DNA of 64,000 nt from assembly GCA_002440705.1 (NCBI GenBank), contig DJVA01000031.1, positions 1-64,000 of the forward strand. The letters run 5' to 3'. The DNA comes from Flavobacteriaceae bacterium UBA6268. GTDB lineage: Bacteria; Bacteroidota; Bacteroidia; Flavobacteriales; Flavobacteriaceae. A program made the position numbers and the translations under genes. This document shows, in pieces, positions 8,200 through 17,154 of the stretch (the stretch's first letter is position 1; each line of letters starts with the position of its first letter). The notes below the pieces were generated by a model. The model was not told the origin of the DNA, ran no database searches, and was given only the letters and a program-made list of their open reading frames with translations.

Positions 8200-8698
8200 C
8201 GAAATCCTCCAAAATACAGTCCGTTTCATCGTGTTGGTATTGGTCCAAGTATTGTTGTTGGATAAAATCCTTTTTTTGGGATACATCAATCCCTACCTCT
8301 ACCCCCTCTTTATCATCATTTACCCACTTACGGGGAACAAAGGCCTACTGATATTGCTTAGTTTTCTATTGGGCTTGAGTATTGACATGTTCAGCGACTC
8401 GGGCGGCATCCATGCGGCAGCCTCGGTATTTATTGCCTGGATACGGCCTTTCGTATTGAAATATTCTTTTGGCGTAAGTTACGAATACAACACGATGCGG
8501 GTCCATTCGGCTTCACTATCACAACAGATGGCCTATGTATTGAGTATGGTATTTGTGCACCACTTTGTGCTATTTTCCCTCGAAATTTTTAACATGTCCC
8601 ACATACTTTTTATTTTAAAAAACACGTTATTTTCTGGGGTTTTCAGTACCATTGTTATTTTTTGCACCCTGTATCTGTTTGCTAAAAGAACCACATGA
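8189..8698 (+). CDS. mreD: Rod shape-determining membrane protein MreD
   Basis: A 169-aa polytopic inner-membrane protein with about five hydrophobic segments. Identity rests on position between mreC and mrdA, size, and features such as NPYLYPLFIIIYPL and the motif LLGLSIDMFSDSGGIHAAAS (around residues 68-87). It overlaps mreC by 11 nt and mrdA by 4 nt (ATGA), so it is embedded in a coupled operon. Confidence 0.92.
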   Translation: MWNNEILQNTVRFIVLVLVQVLLLDKILFLGYINPYLYPLFIIIYPLTGNKGLLILLSFLLGLSIDMFSDSGGIHAAASVFIAWIRPFVLKYSFGVSYEYNTMRVHSASLSQQMAYVLSMVFVHHFVLFSLEIFNMSHILFILKNTLFSGVFSTIVIFCTLYLFAKRTT

Positions 8699-10563
8699 GG
8701 AAATTATTACTGCTTGCTTTGGTATTGGTTACGGGAGTGGTGTTTGCCGCTAGGCTTTTCTATTTGCAGATTTACGATACTTCTTATCAAAAACTTTCTG
8801 AAAACAATGCCATTAAGGTGGTGTACGATTACCCACAGCGCGGTTATATTTTTGATCGCAACGGCAAGTTGTTGGTCACCAACCAGCCTTCCTACGATGT
8901 GATGGTAATTCCCAGAAACGTGAAGCCATTGGATACCCTGGAATTTTGTGCCTTGCTAAAAATTACCAAGGAAGATTTTATTTCCATCTACAAAAAAGAC
9001 AGCATCTATTCTACACGACTGCCTTCGGTATTTATTCCCCAATTGACTAAAAGCGAATATGCCGCGCTTTCTGAAAAAATGTATAAGTACGAAGGGTTTT
9101 ACATTCAAAAAAGATCGTTAAGGGACTATCAGGTGAACCACTCGGCCAATGTATTGGGATACATATCTGAAGTAAACGAACGAACCATCAAGGAAAATCC
9201 CTACTACCAAATGGGGGAACTTATTGGTACAGGAGGGGTCGAAAAACAATACGAGGATATCCTACGCGGAACCAAAGGTGTGAAATACATACAAAAGGAT
9301 CGTTTCAATAGGGACATCGGCCCCTACAAGGAAGGCATTTACGACACCTTGCCCACACGCGGCCATGACATCATGCTAACCATTGATGCTGCTCTTCAGG
9401 ATTATGGTGAAAAGCTGATGGTAAACAAACGGGGGGGCATTATAGCCATCGAGCCCGAAACCGGGGAAATCCTCGCCTTGGTTGCCGCGCCCAATTACGA
9501 CCCATCGCTTTTGGTAGGCAGGGACCGATCCAAAAATTTCTCCAAACTTTACTACGACACCATTGCAAAGCCCCTTTACGATAGGGTGCTGCAAGGAGAA
9601 TATCCTCCTGGATCTCCATTTAAGACCCTCACAGCACTTATAGGGCTTCAAGAAGGGGTCATCGCCTTGGATGAAAAAATTTATTGCCATGGAGGGTATA
9701 ACTACGGGGGAAGCAAAAAATTAGGATGCCACCATCATGCCACCCCACTATCCATGATTGGGGGAATTGCCAATTCCTGCAACAGCTATTTTGCTACGGT
9801 ATATCGTAGAACCATTGATAAATATCCTACACCACAGGAGGGAATAGACCATTGGAGGCAACATTTATTGAGCTTTGGTCTTGGTAATTATTTGGGGTAC
9901 GATCTTCCAGTAGGGAAAAAAGGCTTGATTCCCGATTCTGAGTATTACAACCATTTCTACCAATACCCTAAATACAATTGGTACAGCACAGCTACCATCT
10001 CCAATTCCATTGGGCAGGGCGAAGTCTTGCTTACACCCATCCAAATGGTCAATTTTACGACCACCATTGCGAATAGAGGATACTATTATACCCCCCATAT
10101 TTTAAAAAAGATAGTAGATCTGGACACCATTCCGCACAAATTCACAGAAAAACATTTAACCAGCATCGATCAAAAATACTTCGAGCCAGTTGTTGAGGGC
10201 ATGAACGATGTGTACCATTATGGAACTGCATCCAGCATCCAAATCCCCGGGATTGAAATTTGTGGAAAAACAGGGACCGCCGAAAATTATATCCGGGTCA
10301 ATGGCAAGCGGATGCAATTGACCGACCACTCCGTTTTTGTGGCCTTTGCGCCAAAGGATAATCCAAAAATTGCTATTGCTGTCTTTGTGGAAAACGGCTA
10401 TTGGGGTTCCCGATGGGCCGGAAGGATTGCTGGATTGATGATTGAAAAATACCTACACGGGGAGATTTCCCGAAAAGACATGGAAGACTATGTGTTGAAT
10501 GGCAGCTTGATGGAAGAATACAACAAACCCTATACGGGCGAGCCCTTCAAAATCAATCAATAA
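8695..10563 (+). CDS. mrdA: Penicillin-binding protein 2 (elongation-specific transpeptidase)
   Basis: A 622-aa class B PBP that cross-links peptidoglycan during elongation. It has an N-terminal TM anchor (residues 3-22), a PBP dimerisation domain including GYIFDRNGK, then the transpeptidase domain. Active-site motifs are S307-x-x-K310 (PPGSPFKT), S361-C-N363 and K525-T-G527 (CGKTGTAEN). It shares 4 nt with mreD and 1 nt with rodA (TAATG). The partner is RodA, the glycosyltransferase. Confidence 0.96.
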   Translation: MRKLLLLALVLVTGVVFAARLFYLQIYDTSYQKLSENNAIKVVYDYPQRGYIFDRNGKLLVTNQPSYDVMVIPRNVKPLDTLEFCALLKITKEDFISIYKKDSIYSTRLPSVFIPQLTKSEYAALSEKMYKYEGFYIQKRSLRDYQVNHSANVLGYISEVNERTIKENPYYQMGELIGTGGVEKQYEDILRGTKGVKYIQKDRFNRDIGPYKEGIYDTLPTRGHDIMLTIDAALQDYGEKLMVNKRGGIIAIEPETGEILALVAAPNYDPSLLVGRDRSKNFSKLYYDTIAKPLYDRVLQGEYPPGSPFKTLTALIGLQEGVIALDEKIYCHGGYNYGGSKKLGCHHHATPLSMIGGIANSCNSYFATVYRRTIDKYPTPQEGIDHWRQHLLSFGLGNYLGYDLPVGKKGLIPDSEYYNHFYQYPKYNWYSTATISNSIGQGEVLLTPIQMVNFTTTIANRGYYYTPHILKKIVDLDTIPHKFTEKHLTSIDQKYFEPVVEGMNDVYHYGTASSIQIPGIEICGKTGTAENYIRVNGKRMQLTDHSVFVAFAPKDNPKIAIAVFVENGYWGSRWAGRIAGLMIEKYLHGEISRKDMEDYVLNGSLMEEYNKPYTGEPFKINQ

Positions 10564-11825
10564 TGGCTAACTTTTCCCGTAAATTGCAGTTGGATTGGTG
10601 GACGATCGTGTTGTATGGCTTACTGGTTTCGGTAGGATGGATCAACATTTATTCTGCGTCGTATACCGAGAGCACCCAGGCATTCTTTGACTTCAGTCAA
10701 ATTTATTTCAAGCAGCTCTTTTTTATTGCCTTAAGTATCGTATTGATTATTTTCATTCTGGCCCTGGATTCCAAATTCTATGAACGGTTCTCCAGCGTCA
10801 TTTACTTGGTTTCCTTGGCTTCTTTATTGGGTTTGTTTGTTTTTGGAAAAAACATCAATGGGGCCACTTCATGGTATGCCTTTGGTAGCTTTGGATTGCA
10901 GCCCAGTGAATTTGCAAAAGCCGCTACGGCACTGGCACTTGGTAAATACGTGAGCGATATTCAGACCAATATGAATGAATGGAAGCACCAAATACGCTCG
11001 TTTCTGATCATCGTGTTACCTGCTCTTTTGATCATTGCGCAACCCGACCCTGGCAGTGCCTTGGTCTATGCAGCATTTCTATTTCCCATGTACCGGGAAG
11101 GCTTACATTACATCTTCCTCTTGCTGGGTTTTATGGCTGCAGCCCTTTTTGTGGGTACCCTATCAATAGGAACTAAGTGGATGGCATTGATGATAGCAGC
11201 TATGGCGCTTGCTCATTTTCTGTTTCGCCTAAAAAGGAACAAACGCCCTAAATGGTTAAGGTATGCATTCGTAACCATTTTGTGTATCGGATTTTCTTTT
11301 TCAGTGAATTACGTATTCAATACCGTATTCGAACAACGCCACCGCGACCGTTTCAATATCGTTTTGGGCAAGGAAGTGGATGAAAAAGGGATTGGCTACA
11401 ATACCAACCAAAGTGAAATCGCCATAGGAAGTGGTGGATGGACTGGAAAAGGCTGGCTACAGGGAACCCAAACAAAAGGCAATTTTGTACCCGAACAACA
11501 CACGGATTATATTTTTAGTACCATAGGCGAGGAATGGGGGTTTTTGGGGTCATTGGCTGTTGTGGTCCTCTTTGTTTCATTGATCATTCGATTATTGGTC
11601 CTCTCTGAACGTCAAAAATCCATTTTTGGCAGGGTCTATGGCTATAGTGTAGCCTCTATCTTGTTTTTCCATTTTTTTGTGAATGTTGGGATGGTTACGG
11701 GCTTGTTGCCCACCATAGGAATCCCTCTGCCCTTTATCAGTTATGGAGGTTCGGGCCTTTGGGGGTTTACGATCCTACTGTTTATTTTTGTGAAATTGGA
11801 TGCCACCAACTACATCCACAGCTAA
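10563..11825 (+). CDS. rodA: Peptidoglycan glycosyltransferase RodA (SEDS family)
   Basis: A 420-aa SEDS polymerase with about ten TM helices that polymerises lipid II for lateral wall growth with PBP2. Typical signatures are LGLFVFGKNINGATSW, LQPSEFAKAA, QPDPGSALVY, VPEQHTDYIFS with the following EEWGF, and PLPFISYGGSG near the C-terminus. The start shares one base with the mrdA stop. Its 3' end overlaps the convergent nuclease gene by 4 nt, leaving no room for a terminator between them. Confidence 0.95.
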   Translation: MANFSRKLQLDWWTIVLYGLLVSVGWINIYSASYTESTQAFFDFSQIYFKQLFFIALSIVLIIFILALDSKFYERFSSVIYLVSLASLLGLFVFGKNINGATSWYAFGSFGLQPSEFAKAATALALGKYVSDIQTNMNEWKHQIRSFLIIVLPALLIIAQPDPGSALVYAAFLFPMYREGLHYIFLLLGFMAAALFVGTLSIGTKWMALMIAAMALAHFLFRLKRNKRPKWLRYAFVTILCIGFSFSVNYVFNTVFEQRHRDRFNIVLGKEVDEKGIGYNTNQSEIAIGSGGWTGKGWLQGTQTKGNFVPEQHTDYIFSTIGEEWGFLGSLAVVVLFVSLIIRLLVLSERQKSIFGRVYGYSVASILFFHFFVNVGMVTGLLPTIGIPLPFISYGGSGLWGFTILLFIFVKLDATNYIHS

Positions 11826-12637
11826 CGCTTCCCCCAAGCTTTCGAATCGACGCGCGACTCTAGCCTTGTTTCTAGGGTATCGGGTAAATCTGCAAAAAAA
11901 TCGATGCCCGTAAGGCTTTCAATTTCATCGACAGTTACTGTGTAGTCGTAAAATGAATTGGAGGAAGGCTGGTTGGGAATCAGAAAAGCCAAGACTTTGT
12001 AGGTTCCATCATCAGCATCCAATATAATTTTGTAAAAAGCCTCCGGAACCGAAACTTCTTCATCGCCTATGGTCTGTAATCCAGGTTTTAAAACACCGCC
12101 CGTTACCACGAAAACCCCATCGTATTTTTGTGCCCACGACCGCACTTTCTGTTCCAGTCGGTTCCAAATTCCCGAATTGAAATCGTGCTGCATGGGACTA
12201 ATATTGCTGGTCAAAAAAGTCTCGTTGTAGGCTTCATGTGAAAACCTGCGATCTCCTGCTGGGCATAAATGACCGCGATCGTAGCCAGAATTACGGTAAT
12301 TTCTCCAATCGGCAGATTGGGTAAGCACCAGTGGATCTATTTCAAAATAGGGGCGCTCAAAATCATTGTCGGAAAGTTGATCCTTGGTTAAGTTGTAGGC
12401 AACCCACTCGGCTTGTTCATGATCTTCAGCATAAGAGAGCGTATAATAGTAATGTTTTACAATGGTCCCAGTTGTTGTGGTTGGAAGAAATTGTGTGTCC
12501 GGCACATCAGTTTTATCGACTACCTCACTGGAGGTTTCTTTTGTTGAGCTATGAGGGACTTGATACTTTTCAATAAAATACAGTACGGAAACAACCAGCA
12601 CAAAGAGCAGCATGTAAATAAGCTTTTTTTGTGACAT
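11822..12637 (-). CDS. Membrane-anchored DNA/RNA non-specific endonuclease (NUC1 type)
   Basis: A 271-aa beta-beta-alpha-metal nuclease. An N-terminal hydrophobic segment (residues 6-22) anchors or exports it, so it should act outside the cytoplasm. The catalytic motif is DRGHLCPAGD with H123 as general base. The Mg-binding Asn is probably N154 in NSGIWNRLE. The C-terminal part has AFLIPNQ, as in the family. It is the last gene of a minus-strand operon (prc-like, dppC-like, nuclease) with 1 nt between it and the permease gene. Role may be nucleic-acid nutrient use or surface DNA breakdown; this is inferred. Confidence 0.88.
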   Translation of the reverse strand: MSQKKLIYMLLFVLVVSVLYFIEKYQVPHSSTKETSSEVVDKTDVPDTQFLPTTTTGTIVKHYYYTLSYAEDHEQAEWVAYNLTKDQLSDNDFERPYFEIDPLVLTQSADWRNYRNSGYDRGHLCPAGDRRFSHEAYNETFLTSNISPMQHDFNSGIWNRLEQKVRSWAQKYDGVFVVTGGVLKPGLQTIGDEEVSVPEAFYKIILDADDGTYKVLAFLIPNQPSSNSFYDYTVTVDEIESLTGIDFFADLPDTLETRLESRVDSKAWGKR

Positions 12638-12638
12638 T

Positions 12639-13745
12639 TTATGATTGTTTTACATCCAAAGCATCCCGCAGGGCATTGCCCATTAACATGAACACAGTTA
12701 CCAAGCTCATGATGGCCAAACCCGGAATCAAAGCTAAAAAAGGCTTGCCAAGAATGATGTAAGAATAGTGGTCCTTGATAATGCCTCCCCAACTGGGCAT
12801 GGGTGGCTGCGCACCTATTCCCAAAAAGCTCAAACCACTTTCAATAAGGATGGCACTGGCAAAATTGGCTGCAGAAATAATAATGACCGGAGCCAAGCTA
12901 TTGGGCAGCACATGGTGTGCTATGATCCTCCAATTGCTGTATCCCAAGGCTTTTGCAGCAGTGACGTATTGCATGGCTTTTACACTCATTACCTGCCCCC
13001 TCACCACACGGGCCACTTCTACCCACATGGTAAGTCCGACGGCAATGAACACTTGCCAAAATCCTTTCCCCAATGCCAAAGTAATGGCAATGACCAACAG
13101 TAAGGTGGGAATGGACCAAGTAACATTGATGAGCCACATAATCGCTGCATCGACTTTTCCTCCAAAATAGCCTGCAATGGCTCCTAGGGTTACCCCAATC
13201 AATAAAGAAATGAAAACGGCCACAAATCCAATAGCCAAGGAAACACGCATCCCTACCAACATGCGGCTTAACAGGTCCCTACCGTACTTGTCGGTACCTA
13301 AAATAAAGGTTTTCTCGGCAATGTATTTTGCCGGAATTTGCGAAACTTTATTCACGTTCGGAAATGAACTCAAGGGATACTCCTTACTGAGCCCATCAGA
13401 ACCGTCGGGGGTATATTCGGTAATTTCTATGGACTGTTCTTTCAACTGAAAGCCTGAAATTGGGACTTCCGTCCCAGTACTTTTCTTTCCGAAGAAAAAA
13501 ATCGAAAGTGCATTTTGCTGTATTTCCTCCGAGGGAATCGTTAGCATAGTAACCGAAAATCCCGGCGATTTGGAGTGAATCGAAAGGTGCATCTGATTGG
13601 CGTTTCTGGAATTATCCGGAGCCAAGGCATAGGCAAAAATCGCCAAGATTACACAAAGACTCAGGAAAAAGAAACTAAAAACGCCCCAAAAGTTTTTTTT
13701 GAACTTCTGGAGCGCTTCTAACCCTAAAGATCCGAAACGTGCCAT
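12639..13745 (-). CDS. DppC/OppC-type ABC transporter permease, orphan subunit
   Basis: A 368-aa inner-membrane permease. It has an N-terminal TM (about residues 20-40) and a ~120-residue extracytoplasmic region ending in GTDKYGRDLLSRMLVG. The BPD transport domain follows with five helices. The EAA loop is YVTAAKALGYSNWRIIAHHV, and the C-terminal signature is LSFLGIGAQPPMPSWG. In Dpp/Opp systems it would pair with a DppB-like permease, ATPases and a binding protein, but none are adjacent. It sits 2 nt behind the tail-specific protease gene and 1 nt before the nuclease gene. Substrate is unknown, with di- or oligopeptides likely from the family. Confidence 0.87.
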   Translation of the reverse strand: MARFGSLGLEALQKFKKNFWGVFSFFFLSLCVILAIFAYALAPDNSRNANQMHLSIHSKSPGFSVTMLTIPSEEIQQNALSIFFFGKKSTGTEVPISGFQLKEQSIEITEYTPDGSDGLSKEYPLSSFPNVNKVSQIPAKYIAEKTFILGTDKYGRDLLSRMLVGMRVSLAIGFVAVFISLLIGVTLGAIAGYFGGKVDAAIMWLINVTWSIPTLLLVIAITLALGKGFWQVFIAVGLTMWVEVARVVRGQVMSVKAMQYVTAAKALGYSNWRIIAHHVLPNSLAPVIIISAANFASAILIESGLSFLGIGAQPPMPSWGGIIKDHYSYIILGKPFLALIPGLAIMSLVTVFMLMGNALRDALDVKQS

Positions 13746-13747
13746 TA

Positions 13748-15916
13748 TTAATTCTTGATATTGGCCACTTTCCCGTTTCTAATGTTGTTCAACTTCAAAT
13801 CTTCCAATACGTTCACCGCTTCTTCCACATAAATATCCCCGGCCAGGTTTTCATGCCATCTTTTGCGCTTTTCCTGTAGTGTGGTATCCTGTTTCATCAA
13901 CGCAACTTCATTCGGGAGGGAACGGTAATTAAGCTCATTGTCGTATTTTTCGATGGCATCAAACTTTTTGGTTTCTTGTTCCCGCCTCTCAATATCCGAT
14001 TTATAGGTTTCAAAATTTAAGGATACTTCATTTTCATCGCGGGTTGTCTTGATCCATTTGGCATTCTCATCAATAAGTTGAAGTTGTTGGCTTAGGGCCA
14101 TGCGTTCCTTGCTTCTATTGATGGTTCCTTCATAATCAATGTACCCATCCCAAAGGTCGTATTTGGCCGGTGTAATTTTATCGTACGGCAGCGGATTGTC
14201 ATAATCACGCTCTCCTATCTCGATATAGCTGTAACGGTCGGGCATCACTACATCGCTTTTCACACCTTCCAGCTGTGTTGAGCCTCCATTAACGCGATAA
14301 AACTTTTGAGTGGTAAGCTTTAGGGCTCCCATATCGCCTAAATCGCTCTTACGAACCCATTGGTTCAAATCGATCATGTTCTGAACGGTTCCTTTTCCAT
14401 AGGATTGTTTGCTTCCAATGATGATGGCCCTTTTGTAATCCTGCATGGCCGCGGCCAAAATTTCCGAGGCCGAAGCGGACAATTCATTGACCAAAATCAC
14501 AAGGGGTCCGTCCCAAGTAACGTCTTCATCTTCATCTTCCAATACTTCCTTTTTCTTTCCACTGGAAGCCACCTGAACCACGGGGCCTTTCTTGATAAAA
14601 AGCCCTGCAATGTCTACGGCAGTTCGCAAAGAACCTCCTCCATTATCTCTTAAATCGAGTACCAAACCTTCCATTCCGGAAGCTTTCAATTCTTCAATTT
14701 CTTTTTTGACATCGGTAGCAGCATTGCGCTCTCCGTAATCTTTCATATCAAAATAAAAAGCTGGCAAATTGATCAAACCAAACTTTTTATCGTTTTTTTC
14801 AATCAAGGTAGATTTAGCGTAGGTTTCCTCCAGCTCCACGACGTCCCGCGTAATGGTTACATCCTCAATAGTGCCATCTACGCGCTTCACGGTTAACGTA
14901 ACCTTAGTGCCTTTAGGCCCTTTAATGAGTTGCACGGCATCGTCTACACGCATCCCTACAATGCTCACAGGCTCTTGTTCGTCTTCTTGCTTTACTTTCA
15001 ATATAGCATCTCCCACTTCCATGTATTCTCCACGCCAAACGGGGCCACCACTAATTACTTCGACTATGGTAATGTAGTCGTTCTTTTTCTGAAGTCGGGC
15101 TCCAATACCTTCTAACTTTCCACTCATCCGCAAGTCGAAACGATCGCGGTCGGGAGGAGCAAAATAGTTGGTATGCGGGTCGAATTCCTCCACGATAGTG
15201 TTCAAGAATACCGCAAAGTAATCCTTGCGTTCCAAGTCGTCGGTAAAATTATAATAATCGTCCAAGGCCGTCATGGAGGTTTTACGGGCTTTGGCTTCCA
15301 TTTCCTCCTTGGTCAGTTTTGCATTGTCGCTCATTTCATAGGTTTCCCCTTTTTCAAGGGCCTCCTTTGCTTTTTCGGCGGCTTTGCTTTTTTCTTCCAC
15401 CAAATCGTAAAAATTGGACAAAGTGGTAAACTTCAACTGTTTCCGCCAACGTTCTTTCAACTCGTTTTCATTGGAGGCCCAGGGTGTATGGTCGTAATCC
15501 ACATTGATGGATTCGCTTACGGTATAATCGAAAGGATGACTTAGTATGTCCTTATAATAGGCCTTTACCTCGTTGGAACGCTGTATGTAGCGATTGTAGA
15601 CCAAATCGAAGAAGGTCAAGTCTTTATTTTGAATTTGATCGTCAATTTGGGTTTTAAATGGGCTGAAGTCATTCAAGTCGGAGGTCGTAAAATAACGCTT
15701 CAAAGGATCCATCGTATTGATGAAGTCTTCGTAGACGTTGGCTGAAAAGGTATCGTCCATTTGCTGAGGGTCGTAATGCCCTTTTTCCAAGACGTACGTA
15801 ATCAAATCGATGAGCAGTTTGTCCTTCTCGGGATCATTAAAATCTTTGGTTGTAAAGCTGCAAGAAGCGGCAGCAACAAAAACAGAGAGCAATAAAATTT
15901 TGAAATTCTTTTTCAT
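13748..15916 (-). CDS. prc: Carboxy-terminal (tail-specific) processing protease, lipoprotein
   Basis: A 722-aa S41A protease with a lipobox near residue 20 (AAASCSF), so probably attached in the periplasm. Order: N-terminal TSP domain (about residues 30-230), PDZ domain (about 240-330, around KLEGIGARLQKK), then the catalytic domain with LVLDLRDNGGGSL, the Ser motif ELSASASEI and the Lys in SYGKGTVQ (Ser-Lys dyad). The C-terminal region is the long Prc-type extension (DUF3340-like). The start at 15916 (MKKNFKILLL) gives the standard signal peptide and is preferred to a Met 3 residues upstream. It is divergent from surE and first in its operon. Confidence 0.93.
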   Translation of the reverse strand: MKKNFKILLLSVFVAAASCSFTTKDFNDPEKDKLLIDLITYVLEKGHYDPQQMDDTFSANVYEDFINTMDPLKRYFTTSDLNDFSPFKTQIDDQIQNKDLTFFDLVYNRYIQRSNEVKAYYKDILSHPFDYTVSESINVDYDHTPWASNENELKERWRKQLKFTTLSNFYDLVEEKSKAAEKAKEALEKGETYEMSDNAKLTKEEMEAKARKTSMTALDDYYNFTDDLERKDYFAVFLNTIVEEFDPHTNYFAPPDRDRFDLRMSGKLEGIGARLQKKNDYITIVEVISGGPVWRGEYMEVGDAILKVKQEDEQEPVSIVGMRVDDAVQLIKGPKGTKVTLTVKRVDGTIEDVTITRDVVELEETYAKSTLIEKNDKKFGLINLPAFYFDMKDYGERNAATDVKKEIEELKASGMEGLVLDLRDNGGGSLRTAVDIAGLFIKKGPVVQVASSGKKKEVLEDEDEDVTWDGPLVILVNELSASASEILAAAMQDYKRAIIIGSKQSYGKGTVQNMIDLNQWVRKSDLGDMGALKLTTQKFYRVNGGSTQLEGVKSDVVMPDRYSYIEIGERDYDNPLPYDKITPAKYDLWDGYIDYEGTINRSKERMALSQQLQLIDENAKWIKTTRDENEVSLNFETYKSDIERREQETKKFDAIEKYDNELNYRSLPNEVALMKQDTTLQEKRKRWHENLAGDIYVEEAVNVLEDLKLNNIRNGKVANIKN

Positions 15917-16079
15917 GAATCGCATGTCGTCATTTTTTGAGACTTCTAAAATAGGTAAAAAACCGTGCCAAGAATGGTGATGCGTACTAATTTTTTGTTA
16001 AACACCCCTTGACCAAAATTTAAAAAATCAAAATTTAGAATTCCCAAGGATTCAACGTATTTTTAGGAACGGAAAATTA

Positions 16080-16862
16080 GTGTACATGTTGCAAAAGAAA
16101 CCGCTTATTTTGGTGACCAATGACGATGGAATCACCGCACCCGGGATTCGCACCCTAATTGAGGTGATGAATGAAATTGGAGAGGTGCTGGTAGTCGCCC
16201 CAGATTCTCCACAAAGTGGCATGGGCCATGCCATTACGGTTAATGATACCCTTTTCTGTGATAAAGTGATCGTTGAAAAAAATGCGCCCCAAATGGAGTA
16301 CAGCTGTAGCGGTACTCCAGTAGATTGCGTGAAATTGGCGGTAAACGAAATCATGAAACGCAAGCCCGACCTCTGTGTTAGTGGCATCAACCATGGAAGC
16401 AATTCGTCCATTAATGTCATCTATAGTGGCACCATGAGTGCTGCAGTGGAAGCAGGAACCATGGGCATACCTTCCATCGGGTTTTCTTTGTTGGATTATT
16501 CCTTGGATGCCAATTTTGAACCCGTAAAACCTTTTGTCAAAAAGTTGGCATTGGAGTGCCTTGAAAATGGATTACCGAAAGGCGTTGTCCTAAATGTAAA
16601 CTTTCCCAAATTAGCTGAAAAGGAGATCAAGGGAGTAAAAGTTTGCCGTCAAGCAAAAGCCCATTGGATCGAAAATTTTGAAGAACGCAGGAATCCTTTG
16701 GGAAGAAGGTACTATTGGCTAACCGGCGAGTTTATTAACGAAGACAAGGGTGAAGATACCGACGAATGGGCCTTGAAAAATGGATTTGTATCGGTAGTCC
16801 CAGTGCAATTCGATTTAACCGCCCACCATGCCATACAGGATATTAATTCGTGGAATTTATAG
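16080..16862 (+). CDS. surE: 5'/3'-nucleotidase SurE
   Basis: A 260-aa metal-dependent phosphatase that removes phosphate from nucleoside monophosphates and short polyphosphates. Motifs are LVTNDDGITAPGI (metal-binding DD), APDSPQSGMGHAIT, CSGTPVDCVKLA, SGINHGSN and YSGTMSAAVE. A second Met two codons in (16086) is equally possible as the start. It heads a plus-strand run surE, small membrane protein, lpxB with a 4-nt gap and then a 1-nt overlap. Confidence 0.95.
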   Translation: MYMLQKKPLILVTNDDGITAPGIRTLIEVMNEIGEVLVVAPDSPQSGMGHAITVNDTLFCDKVIVEKNAPQMEYSCSGTPVDCVKLAVNEIMKRKPDLCVSGINHGSNSSINVIYSGTMSAAVEAGTMGIPSIGFSLLDYSLDANFEPVKPFVKKLALECLENGLPKGVVLNVNFPKLAEKEIKGVKVCRQAKAHWIENFEERRNPLGRRYYWLTGEFINEDKGEDTDEWALKNGFVSVVPVQFDLTAHHAIQDINSWNL

Positions 16863-16866
16863 TGAA

Positions 16867-17154
16867 ATGAAAAAGGAAATTTTAGTGGGTTTTGTGGTAG
16901 GAATCCTAGGCAATGCCCTAGGGGTGCTTTTATGTGTTTTCATCATTTCAAGCATCAAGGGGGAAACATTTTCTTATACGTTCCAGATATATCGGGATTC
17001 GCAAAACCTTTGGATGTTGTTGACCCTGGGGGCGTTACCCAATTTGGCCACTTTTTTTGGCTTCTTGAAAATCAATCGCGATTACAGGGCTCGAGGCGTA
17101 TTACTTGCTACCTTTGTAACAGCCATTGCAGCGTATTTAATTTATTTTTTATAA
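16867..17154 (+). CDS. Small membrane protein between surE and lpxB
   Basis: A 95-aa protein with three hydrophobic segments (about residues 5-27, 45-65 and 75-94), probably in the inner membrane. The start MKKEILVGFVVG at 16867 lies 4 nt after the surE stop, and its stop shares one base with the lpxB start. It has no recognised domain. Its position inside a tightly packed cluster suggests a conserved partner in envelope work, which is inferred from context only. Confidence 0.8.
   Translation: MKKEILVGFVVGILGNALGVLLCVFIISSIKGETFSYTFQIYRDSQNLWMLLTLGALPNLATFFGFLKINRDYRARGVLLATFVTAIAAYLIYFL

Noticed and set aside
16932..17153. N-terminal extension of lpxB
   Set aside because: It overlaps the small membrane-protein gene in another frame; lpxB begins with the conserved YYLLAGEASGD directly after the Met at 17154.
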